Assembly (NCBI RefSeq): GCF_009861525.1
Contig: NZ_WVHL01000002.1
Location: 124,001-188,000, forward strand
Length of the DNA: 64,000 nucleotides
Reading direction: 5' to 3'
Source of the DNA: Pseudomonas sp. LD120
Lineage (GTDB): Bacteria; Pseudomonadota; Gammaproteobacteria; Pseudomonadales; Pseudomonadaceae
Of this stretch, positions 14,196 to 24,200 are shown in pieces; positions within the stretch are counted from its first letter, which is position 1; each line of letters opens with the position of its first letter. The notes below the pieces were generated by a model, which saw nothing but the letters and a program-made list of their open reading frames with translations, was not told the DNA's origin and did no database searches. The translations under genes were made by a program, and so were the position numbers.

Positions 14196-16415
14196 TCAGC
14201 GGTGCCCGGCTGTCCACTTGGCTCGCGCCGCGTGCAACTTCTTGTAGCTGTCGATCAAGCGCAGGTGGCGGTCCAGGCCTTGCAGTTGCAGGTTGGTCGG
14301 GGTCAGGCCGTAGAAACGCACGCTGCCGTCCACCGAGCCGATCACCGCGTCCATCCGTTCGTTGCCGAACATGCGCCGCAGGTTGGCCTCGTAGTCGCTC
14401 AGTTCCAGATCGTCGTCCAGTTCCACTTCCAGCACCGCGTTCAGGGCCTGGTAGAACAGTCCGCGTTCGACGGTGTTGTCGTTGTATTGCAGGAACATCT
14501 CCACCAGTTCCTTGGCCGGGTCGAACTGCCCCAGGGCCACGTGGAGCAGCAGCTTGAGTTCCAGGATGGTCAACTGGCCCCAGGCGGTGTTGTCGTCGAA
14601 CTCGATGCCGATCAGGGTGGTGATGTCGGTGTAGTCGTCCAGCTCGCTTTCTTCCAGACGCTGCAGCAGGTCCTGGAGGCCGTCTTCGTCCAGGCTGTGC
14701 AGGTTGAGGATGTCTTCGCGGAAGAACAGCGCCTTGTTGGTGTTGTCCCAGATCAGGTCGTCCACCGGGTAGATTTCCGAGTAGTCCGGCACCAGGATGC
14801 GGCAGGCGGTGGCCCCCAAGTGCTGGTACACCGCCATGTAGACTTCCTTGCCCAGGCCTTCGAGGATGCCGAACAGGGTTGCGGCTTCCTCGGCGCTGGC
14901 TTTTTCCCTTTCGCTGAAGCCGCCCTGGCTGGTGAAGTCCCACTCGACGAACTCAAAATCCGCCTTGGCGCTGAAGAAGCGCCATGACACCACGCCGCTG
15001 GAGTCGATGAAGTGCTCGACGAAGTTGTTCGGCTCCATCAGCGCCTGGCTTTCGAAGGTCGGCTGCGGCAGGTCGTTCAAGCCCTCGAAACTGCGGCCCT
15101 GGAGCAGTTCGGTGAGGCTGCGTTCCAGCGCCACCTCGAAGCTCGGGTGGGCGCCGAACGAGGCGAACACCCCACCGGTGCGCGGGTTCATCAGGGTCAC
15201 GCACATCACCGGGAATTCACCGCCCAGGGACGCGTCCTTGACCAGCACCGGGAAGCCTTGCTCTTCCAGACCCTGGATGCCCGCCAGAATGCTCGGGTAC
15301 TTGGCCAGCACCTCTTGAGGGACGTCCGGCAGGGCCAGCTCGCCTTCGAGGATCTGGCGCTTGACCGCGCGCTCGAAGATCTCCGACAGGCACTGCACCT
15401 GGGCCTCGGCCAGGGTGTTGCCGGCGCTCATGCCGTTGCTCAGGTACAGGTTCTCGATCAGGTTCGAGGGGAAGTACACCACCTCGCCGTCGGACTGGCG
15501 CACGTAGGGCAGGCAGCAGATGCCGCGCTCGATGTTGCCCGAGTTGGTGTCGTACAGGTGGGAGCCGCGCAGCTCGCCATCGGGGTTGTAGATGGCCAGG
15601 CAGTGCGCGTCGAGGATCTCCTTGGGCAGCTCGTCCTTGCGCCCCGGCTGGAACCAGCGCTCGTCCGGGTAATGCACGAAATCGGCGTTGGCGATCTCCT
15701 CGCCCCAGAACTGGTCGTTGTAGAAGAAGTTGCAGTTCAGGCGCTCGATGAACTCGCCCAGGGCCGAGGCCAGGGCGCTTTCCTTGGTCGCGCCCTTGCC
15801 GTTGGTGAAGCACATCGGCGACTGCGCATCGCGGATATGCAGCGACCAGACGTTGGGCACGATGTTGCGCCACGAGGCGATTTCGATCTTCATCCCCAGG
15901 CCCGCGAGAATGCCGGACATGTTGGCGATGGTCTGCTCCAGGGGCAGGTCCTTGCCGGCAATGTAGGTGCCTGCGCTGGCGCCCGATTGCGGCATCAACA
16001 GCGCCTGGGCGTCGGCGTCGAGGTTTTCCACCTCCTCGATGATGAACTCGGGACCGGTCTGTACCACCTTCTTCACCGTACAGCGGTCGATGGAACGCAG
16101 GATGCCCTGGCGGTCCTTGTCGCTGATGTCTGCCGGCAGTTCGACCTGGATCTTGAAGATCTGGTTGTAGCGGTTTTCCGGATCGACAATGTTGTTCTGC
16201 GACAGGCGGATGTTGTCGGTGGGGATGTTGCGGGTCTGGCAGTACAGCTTGACGAAGTACGCCGCGCACAGCGCCGAAGAGGCCAGGAAATAGTCGAACG
16301 GACCCGGCGCCGAGCCATCGCCCTTGTAGCGGATCGGTTGGTCGGCCACCACCGTGAAGTCGTCGAACTTGGCTTCAAGTCGAAGGTTGTCGAGAAAGTT
16401 GACCTTGATTTCCAT
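14196..16415 (-). CDS. OsmC-YcaO fusion protein, 739 aa
   Basis: The N-terminal 135 residues have the OsmC/Ohr fold pattern, including the redox-domain segment IRYKGDGSAPGPFDYFLASSALCAA. From about residue 160 a YcaO domain follows, with its ATP-site motifs GKGATKESALASALGEFIER and, later, NGMSAGNTLAEA followed by CLSEIFER. The last 150 residues are helical and acidic, like the TPR-type end of E. coli YcaO, a protein linked to RimO-dependent methylthiolation of ribosomal protein S12. It lacks the PxPxP tail of azoline-forming YcaOs. I use ATG 16415, since a longer reading has only a TTG. It abuts the plt cluster but is probably a general conserved gene. Confidence 0.82.
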   Translation of the reverse strand: MEIKVNFLDNLRLEAKFDDFTVVADQPIRYKGDGSAPGPFDYFLASSALCAAYFVKLYCQTRNIPTDNIRLSQNNIVDPENRYNQIFKIQVELPADISDKDRQGILRSIDRCTVKKVVQTGPEFIIEEVENLDADAQALLMPQSGASAGTYIAGKDLPLEQTIANMSGILAGLGMKIEIASWRNIVPNVWSLHIRDAQSPMCFTNGKGATKESALASALGEFIERLNCNFFYNDQFWGEEIANADFVHYPDERWFQPGRKDELPKEILDAHCLAIYNPDGELRGSHLYDTNSGNIERGICCLPYVRQSDGEVVYFPSNLIENLYLSNGMSAGNTLAEAQVQCLSEIFERAVKRQILEGELALPDVPQEVLAKYPSILAGIQGLEEQGFPVLVKDASLGGEFPVMCVTLMNPRTGGVFASFGAHPSFEVALERSLTELLQGRSFEGLNDLPQPTFESQALMEPNNFVEHFIDSSGVVSWRFFSAKADFEFVEWDFTSQGGFSEREKASAEEAATLFGILEGLGKEVYMAVYQHLGATACRILVPDYSEIYPVDDLIWDNTNKALFFREDILNLHSLDEDGLQDLLQRLEESELDDYTDITTLIGIEFDDNTAWGQLTILELKLLLHVALGQFDPAKELVEMFLQYNDNTVERGLFYQALNAVLEVELDDDLELSDYEANLRRMFGNERMDAVIGSVDGSVRFYGLTPTNLQLQGLDRHLRLIDSYKKLHAARAKWTAGHR

Positions 16416-16564
16416 GGGAGCACCGGCATCACAAAGCAAAAAATGGCGGGCATTATCCGGGATTTTGCGTGCCAGTGGGGGGCGTTTTTCGGGGACGGGC
16501 CGAACCCCTGGACCAGGTGCCGGTCACGAGTACCGGCACCTGGCCCGGGAAATCGCTCAAGTGC

Positions 16565-18073
16565 TTAGACCTTGACGATGAAGCGATTGTCGATTTGCGA
16601 ATAACCAAGGGGCAGCAGATCGGCTTCGTGTTCCTTGATCAGCTCATGCAACGCGTTGGCCGTGGCAGCGACCGGCCGGGTCTGCTGCTTGGCCTGTTGC
16701 ACCACCTGGCATGCCTGTTTGAACAGGCTTTCGTAAGCCGGCGAGTTCAAGGACAGGCAGCCAGGGAAGCGGACGGCCTGCAGCGCCGCATCGAACTGCT
16801 GGATGTCGCCACTGTGTTCCAGGTCGTGCAGCAGCTTTTGCAGAAAGGCACTGCCCAGGTTGGAGCCGCTGAGCCACACCCGATGCCAGACGTTCCACAG
16901 GTGAAAGTCGCTGAAGGCTTCATAAGAGCAGGACACCAACTGGTCATTGGTCGCTACCGCGTTCAGGCAATGGCGCTCGACTTCGATGAAGTGTTCGCGT
17001 TGCCAGCGGTTGCTGCGGGCGGCTTCAAGCACCTTGGGGGCCAACCTCAGGATGGACTCGAAGGTGGTGATCAGCCCCCTGGAAAACAGCGGGTCGATAA
17101 AGCCTGTGGCTTGCGGCAGCAGGCAGAAGCGATCGCCGACATTTTGCACGCTGCGATAGTTGATCCGCGGCGCGTAGATCCACTCCCGGGCATTGACCGC
17201 ATCCTTGAAGTGTTCGCCGACGGCCGGGTATTTCTTCAGCAGCTTGCGAAACTCGATCTCCGGTGCCTCGGTGGGGCGGTACTTGGCGTTGTTGAACTGA
17301 AAGCCGATGCTGCACAAGCGGTTGGTGCTTTGCGCATGGTTATTGAAGGGAATGACCCACAGCCAGCCTTCTTCGAAGATGTGGTGCAAGGTGCTCTTGA
17401 ACAGTTCGATGGGGGAATGGCTGCGGGACAGAGGCACCAGGGCCTCTTCGTAACTCTTGACATTGAGCATGTGGGTGAAGAATGAGCAGGTGTCGGTCGC
17501 CAGCCCTTCGGTGGTTCGCAAGCCCAGTTGGCGGGCCAGCGGCGAGCCCTGGGCGGCGGCGTCAATAATGAACGCGGCCTTCACGGGCTCGGCGTTGGAC
17601 AGCGTGACCTCGACCCCGTTGTCGTTGAGGCTGATGGACTCGATCTTGATGTTCTGCCGCGATTGGGCGCCATATTGCAGGGCAATCTGCAGGGCAAAAT
17701 AGTCGATGTCCTGCCTGAAGAGATGGGCTTCGGGGGCCTTCAACGGAGGGGCCACGAGATGTTCCGGGGAAGAGGGGGCGTTCTCCTGGTGCCAGGCAAA
17801 GCTGAAGCCCAGCTTAATTCCGCAGGCGCTTGAGCCGACATGCTCGATGATCTTGTCCGGATGAGAAAGGTAGGCAATTTCAGGTATGTCGAAGCGTTGC
17901 GAGAGCAGGCGCAATAGCAAGCCGCTTTCTGGTGTCGCGGCTTCGCCGACGGAGAACCGTGGATGCTGCGCCGAGTCGAGTATCAGCACACTCAACCCGG
18001 ACTTCGCGAGGACGGCGCCCGTCAGGGCGCCGGCGATACCACTTCCGATAATAATGACGTCGTACTGGTTCAT
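16565..18073 (-). CDS. pltM: FADH2-dependent halogenase PltM, 502 aa
   Basis: This flavin halogenase has the FAD motif GSGIAG at residues 10-15, GEAATP near 45 and the halogenase signature WLWVIP near 237, all intact. Length and place (leftward, behind pltR) match PltM, which is not needed to chlorinate the pyrrole but halogenates phenolic substrates such as phloroglucinol. The product acts as a signal for pyoluteorin induction. Its ATG overlaps the pltR stop (ATGA), so pltR and pltM form one leftward unit. The C-terminal 150 residues are helical, as in other phenolic halogenases. It acts in the cytoplasm with a flavin reductase from elsewhere. Confidence 0.95.
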   Translation of the reverse strand: MNQYDVIIIGSGIAGALTGAVLAKSGLSVLILDSAQHPRFSVGEAATPESGLLLRLLSQRFDIPEIAYLSHPDKIIEHVGSSACGIKLGFSFAWHQENAPSSPEHLVAPPLKAPEAHLFRQDIDYFALQIALQYGAQSRQNIKIESISLNDNGVEVTLSNAEPVKAAFIIDAAAQGSPLARQLGLRTTEGLATDTCSFFTHMLNVKSYEEALVPLSRSHSPIELFKSTLHHIFEEGWLWVIPFNNHAQSTNRLCSIGFQFNNAKYRPTEAPEIEFRKLLKKYPAVGEHFKDAVNAREWIYAPRINYRSVQNVGDRFCLLPQATGFIDPLFSRGLITTFESILRLAPKVLEAARSNRWQREHFIEVERHCLNAVATNDQLVSCSYEAFSDFHLWNVWHRVWLSGSNLGSAFLQKLLHDLEHSGDIQQFDAALQAVRFPGCLSLNSPAYESLFKQACQVVQQAKQQTRPVAATANALHELIKEHEADLLPLGYSQIDNRFIVKV

Positions 18074-19101
18074 GATGCCTGGCTCTTGTCTTGCAAGGTG
18101 GTGACCCTGGAAAGTGATGCACGTAATGCGCTGTCGAAATGCAGGGTCGCGATGTTTTGCGATACTTCTTTTTCAAACGGCAAATCCCAGTAGGGCGTAC
18201 AGCCGATCGAGCGCTTCAACTCATTGATAAACAGACGGGTCTTTGCCGGTACGACGTTGCTGCGCGCTCGGAGTGCGTAAATGGCGCCTTGTCGCGGGTC
18301 GGCTTGGCAATACTCATCGAGCACCGACACCAGTTGGCCGCTGGCGATCTGTTCATGCACCAGCCAGGTAGGGGCGTGGATGATGCCGATGCCCTGAAGG
18401 GCGCCATCTACCAGCAGTTCGGAGCTGTTGACCGACAGTCGGCTGTTGGGGATGAACTTCTTGAGCTGGCCCTCGACCTTGAATTGCCAGGTCAGGGAGA
18501 AATTGTTGCAAGTGGTGTGGAGCAGGCAGGCGTGTTGGTACAGGTCTTCCAGTGTCTGTGGGCAGCCGCGTTGCCTGAGGTAGTCCGGGCTCGCACAAAG
18601 GACGCGCCGCATATCCGCAAGTTTTGTTGGAATCAGGTTGCTGTCCGGCAATATGCCAAGTTTGATACATACATCGACATTGTCGACACTTGGATCGAGA
18701 GCTTTGTCATTAAGTGAAAAGTCGATCTTCAACCCCGGGTGATGATTCAATATTCGACTCAATAACGGTGCTACATGGCGCCGTCCAAAGGCCGCGGGTG
18801 CTGAAACCTTGAGCACTCCAAGGGTTGAGGCGGTGTGTTCTTTTATCTCTGATCTGGCGTCCCCTATGCATCTGGAAATGCTCTTTGCGTGTTCGAGAAA
18901 GAGCAAGCCCATTTCGGTGAGTACCAAACATTTTGTCGATCGGTTGAATAAACAGGTTTCCAGCTCTTTTTCCAGGCTATTGATTCTGCGCATCACTGAG
19001 GAGGGGGGGATTCCAAATAGTCTTGCGGTTTCAGAGAAGCTGCCCGTTTTAGTAACGGAGATATAAAGGTCTATGTCATTGACAACGCCTAGCGCCTTCA
19101 T
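18070..19101 (-). CDS. pltR: LysR-type activator of pyoluteorin genes, PltR
   Basis: This 343-residue LysR-family regulator has an N-terminal helix-turn-helix (residues 16-60: SVTKTGSFSETARLFGIPPSSVMRRI in two blocks) and an effector domain. Length and position, divergent from pltL, identify PltR, the pathway activator that needs a chlorinated phloroglucinol made through PltM. Upstream is a dyad at 19131-19159 that may be its own site. Codon use is a little more AT-rich than in the biosynthetic genes, as is common for regulators of acquired clusters. Confidence 0.94.
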   Translation of the reverse strand: MKALGVVNDIDLYISVTKTGSFSETARLFGIPPSSVMRRINSLEKELETCLFNRSTKCLVLTEMGLLFLEHAKSISRCIGDARSEIKEHTASTLGVLKVSAPAAFGRRHVAPLLSRILNHHPGLKIDFSLNDKALDPSVDNVDVCIKLGILPDSNLIPTKLADMRRVLCASPDYLRQRGCPQTLEDLYQHACLLHTTCNNFSLTWQFKVEGQLKKFIPNSRLSVNSSELLVDGALQGIGIIHAPTWLVHEQIASGQLVSVLDEYCQADPRQGAIYALRARSNVVPAKTRLFINELKRSIGCTPYWDLPFEKEVSQNIATLHFDSALRASLSRVTTLQDKSQAS

Positions 19102-19852
<751 letters not shown>

Positions 19853-19865
19853 CAGGGAGTGGGCA

Positions 19866-21215
19866 ATGAGCGATCATGATTATGATGTGGTGATTATCGG
19901 CGGCGGGCCAGCGGGTTCGACCATGGCTTCCTACTTGGCAAAAGCGGGTGTCAAGTGCGCGGTGTTCGAGAAGGAGTTGTTCGAGCGCGAGCATGTTGGC
20001 GAATCGCTGGTACCGGCCACTACTCCGGTGTTGCTGGACATCGGGGTGATGGAAAAGATCGAAAAAGCCAACTTCCCGAAGAAGTTCGGCGCGGCCTGGA
20101 CCTCGGCCGATTCTGGCCCTGAAGACAAGATGGGTTTCCAGGGGCTGGACCACGATTTCCGCTCGGCGGAAATCCTCTTCAACGAGCGCAAGCAGGAAGG
20201 GGTGGATCGAGACTTCACCTTCCACGTCGACCGCGGCAAGTTCGACCGCATTCTTCTGGAACACGCCGGTTCCCTGGGGGCCAAGGTCTTCCAGGGCGTC
20301 GAGGTCGCCGACGTCGAGTTTCTCAGCCCGGGCAACGTCATCGTCAATGCCAAGCTGGGCAAGCGTAGCGTCGAGATCAAGGCGAAGATGGTGGTCGATG
20401 CCAGCGGCCGAAACGTGTTGTTGGGCCGTCGCTTGGGACTGCGGGAAAAAGACCCGGTTTTCAACCAGTTCGCGATCCACGCCTGGTTTGACAATTTCGA
20501 CCGCAAGTCCGCTACGCAGAGCCCGGAAAAGGTCGACTACATCTTCATTCACTTCCTGCCGATGACCAACACCTGGGTCTGGCAGATCCCGATCACCGAC
20601 ACCATCACCAGTGTCGGCGTGGTGACCCAGAAGCAGAACTACACCAACTCCGATCTCTCTTATGAGGAGTTCTTCTGGGAAGCGGTCAAGACCCGGGAAA
20701 ACCTGCATGACGCGCTGAAAGCCTCGGAGCAGGTCCGCCCGTTCAAGAAGGAAGCGGACTACAGCTATGGCATGAAAGAAGTGTGTGGCGACAGCTTTGT
20801 ACTGATCGGCGATGCCGCTCGGTTCGTCGACCCGATCTTCTCCAGCGGCGTCAGCGTTGCGCTGAACAGTGCGCGCATTGCCAGTGGCGACATCATCGAG
20901 GCGGTGAAGAGCAACGACTTCCGCAAGTCCAGCTTCACCCATTACGAAGGCATGATCCGCAATGGCATCAAGAACTGGTACGAGTTCATCACGCTGTACT
21001 ACCGCCTGAACATCCTGTTCACCGCGTTCGTTCAAGACCCACGCTATCGCCTGGACATCCTGCAGTTGCTTCAGGGGGACGTCTACAGCGGCAAGCGCCT
21101 GGAGGTGCTGGACAAGATGCGCGAGATCATCGCCGCGGTTGAAAGTGATCCGGAACACCTTTGGCACAAGTACTTGGGTGACATGCAAGTGCCTACCGCC
21201 AAACCCGCGTTCTAA
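19866..21215 (+). CDS. pltA: Pyrrolyl-PltL dichlorinating halogenase PltA, 449 aa
   Basis: This is an FADH2-dependent halogenase of carrier-bound substrates. FAD motif GGGPAG is at residues 12-17 and GESLVP at 45-50. A lysine in the active-site region is Lys73 and the WVWQIP signature is at 237-242. PltA adds chlorine to C5 and then C4 of pyrrolyl-S-PltL, giving the dichloropyrrole starter. The 449-residue length equals that of known PltA. The ribosome site GGGAG precedes ATG 19866. It sits between pltL and pltB in the operon. Confidence 0.96.
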   Translation: MSDHDYDVVIIGGGPAGSTMASYLAKAGVKCAVFEKELFEREHVGESLVPATTPVLLDIGVMEKIEKANFPKKFGAAWTSADSGPEDKMGFQGLDHDFRSAEILFNERKQEGVDRDFTFHVDRGKFDRILLEHAGSLGAKVFQGVEVADVEFLSPGNVIVNAKLGKRSVEIKAKMVVDASGRNVLLGRRLGLREKDPVFNQFAIHAWFDNFDRKSATQSPEKVDYIFIHFLPMTNTWVWQIPITDTITSVGVVTQKQNYTNSDLSYEEFFWEAVKTRENLHDALKASEQVRPFKKEADYSYGMKEVCGDSFVLIGDAARFVDPIFSSGVSVALNSARIASGDIIEAVKSNDFRKSSFTHYEGMIRNGIKNWYEFITLYYRLNILFTAFVQDPRYRLDILQLLQGDVYSGKRLEVLDKMREIIAAVESDPEHLWHKYLGDMQVPTAKPAF

Positions 21216-21247
21216 CCAATAGACACCCAGTCGAAGGAGATGACTGA

Positions 21248-24200
21248 ATGGATGCCCGTGCGCCCATGGATTTTGAACCCATTGCAATCATCGGGAGTGG
21301 ATGCCGCTTTGCCAAAGGTGCATCGACCCCCGAGGCATTCTGGGAGCTCCTTCGTGCTGGGACCGATTTTGTCGGACCGGTTCCCGCAGAGCGCTGGAAC
21401 ACAGAGGCGATCTACAATGAAAGCGCCGCTGAAACCGGTACGACCTACTGCAAGGTCGGTGCGTTCCTGGAACACGTCGACCGGTTCGATGCGCATTACT
21501 TCGGCATCTCGGCCTCCGAAGCCAAGGAAATGGATCCGCAGCAGCGCCTGCTGCTAGAAGTCGCCTGTGAAAGCGTGGCCCGTGCCGGCCTGACCCGCGA
21601 ACAGCTCAAGGGCAGCAGGACGGCGGTCTATGTCGGCATGTTGGGCATGGACTACCTGGCGCTGCATGCCCGTGAGGCGGGCATCGAACAGATCAACCCT
21701 TACTACGCCGCCGGCAAGGAGTTCAGCTTTGCCGCCGGGCGCATCGCCTATCACCTGGGCGTCCACGGGCCGGCAATGACCGTGACCACCGCGTGTTCGT
21801 CGTCCCTGGTCGCTATGCACCTGGCCTGCCGCGCCTTGCAGGCCGGCGAGGCTGACATGGCCCTGGCCGGTGGGGTCAACCTGATGCTGGCGCCGGACCT
21901 GACCATCTACATGAGCCAGATCCGGGCGATCTCGCCCAGCGGGCGCTGCCGGGTATTCGATGCGGCGGCCGATGGCATTGTCCGGGGCGAAGGGTGCGCG
22001 GTCACCGTGCTCAAGCGCCTGGCCGATGCCTTGCGCGATGGCGACCCAATCCAGGCCGTGATCCGAGGGTCGGCCATCAACCAGGACGGCGCCAGCGCCG
22101 GCCAGACCGTGCCCAACGCCAATGCCCAGACCGCGGTAATCCGCGAGGCCCTGAGTGTGGCCGGGCTGAGCGTGGAAGACATCGACTATATCGAGGCCCA
22201 TGGCACCGGAACGCCATTGGGCGATCCGATCGAGCTGTCCTCGCTGGACCGCGCGTTCCAGGGGCGCTCGCGGCCGCTGCTGGTGGGGTCGGTCAAGGCC
22301 AACATGGGCCATCTGGATGCGGCTGCCGGAATGGCCAGCGTGATCAAGACCATGATGGTCCTCAAGCACGCCGAGGTGCCTGGGCAACTGCACCTCACGC
22401 GGCTCAACGAACTGGTGGACTGGAAGCGCTCCAGGCTGTGGGTGCCCACAGCGCTCGAACCCTTGCCGCAACGGCCGCGGCTGGCCGGCATCAGCGGCTT
22501 CGGGCTCAGCGGCACCAATGTCCATATGATTCTTGAAGATGCCAGTGCCTATTGGCAGACGCCACCGCAGGCGGCGCCCTTGACCGCCGGCCGGCCGTGG
22601 ATCCTGCCGGTGTCGGCCCAGTCCGCGCAGGCAGTGGTGGACCAGGCCAGAGCCTACGCGGCAGCTCTGCCGCAGCAGGACGCTGGGCAATTGCAGGCCT
22701 TTGTCGCCAGCGCCATGCACCGCCGCGAGCACTTTCCCTATCGCTCGGCAGTGGTGGGCGCTGACGCTGCGCAGTTGCAGACGCACCTGGAGCAGTTGCC
22801 GGCCCCGAGCGCGGCGTGCATCACCGATGCCGAGGAGCGGCGCGCTCCGGTGCTGGTGTTTACCGGGCAGGGCGCCCAGTGGGTGGGCATGGGCCGCGAG
22901 CTGCTCGACCGCGAGCCGGGCTTCCTGGCAATGATCCGCCGTTGTGACCAGGCGCTGGCCCCGTGGGCCAGTTGGTCCGTGGAGGCCGAGCTGCGCAGCG
23001 ACGCCAGTGCCTCGCGTTTGCACCTGACCGAATTTGCCCAGCCCTGCATCTTTGCCATCCAGGTGGCGATCAGCGAATGCCTGCGCCAGTGGGGCGTGAT
23101 ACCGGCGGCAGTGGTCGGCCACTCCATGGGGGAGGTGGCCGCGGCCTATTGTGCCGGGGCACTGGACCTGGAGTCGGCGGTGCGGGTGATCCATCAACGG
23201 GCCCAGGCCATGCAGGACACGTTGGGGCAGGGGCGGATGCTGGTGGTCGGCTTACCCGCAGCAACGCTTGAGGCGCGCCTGGCAAGCAACCAGCAACTGG
23301 AGCTGTCGGTGGTCAACAGCCGAACCAGCTGTGTGGTCTCCGGCAGCCCGCAGGCCGTGCAGGCGCTGGACCAGCAACTGCGCGACGAGGGCATCTTTAC
23401 CTACCTGATGCCAGCCGAATATGCCTTCCACTCCTACCAGATGGACCCTTGCCTGGCGCAGATCCACGCTGGCCTGCAAGAGTTGCCGCTGGCTGCGGCG
23501 CACACGCCTTGGGTTTCCACCTGTGCCATGCCAGACGAACCGATCGTGGCCGATGCCCACTATTGGGCGATGAATGCCCGCGGCAGGGTGCGCTTCGATC
23601 GGGCCATCGAACACCTGATAGAACAAGGGCACCGACTGTTCGTCGAGATCGGCCCGCATACGGTACTGGCGGCGTCGATCAATCAGGCCTTGGCCGACAA
23701 GGGGCTCAAGGGGCTGGTGTGCGGCGCCTTGAACAAGCAGGGCGATGCCGCCCTGGAGTTGGCCAATGTCGTTGCCCGCCTGTACGAATGGGGCGTGGTG
23801 CCGGACTGGCAAGCCTATCAACCCAGGGAGGCGGCGCTGGAGTTGCCGGCCTATCCCTGGCAGCACGAGCGGTTCTGGTTCACGCCGGCACAACGGGCGC
23901 CACGGGCCGAACCCTGGTCGCAGCTGCGGGCGCGGGTGCAGCTGTATGACGCCCAGGGCACTCTCTGCGCCCAGGTCAGCGATGTTGTGCTGGGGGCTCC
24001 GGAGCCGCAGCAGGTGGCGTTGCCAGTAACCGCCGCTGTGCCGGTGGCGGTGCCGCCGGTGGTGGATGTGCGGGCGAAGATCGGCGATCTGCTGCGGCAG
24101 ATCGTCGGCGCAGCCTGTGTCGACCCGGATCCGGATCGCGGCTTCTTCGAATTGGGGCTGAGCTCGATATCCCTGGTCGAGTTCAAACGTATGCTGGAAC

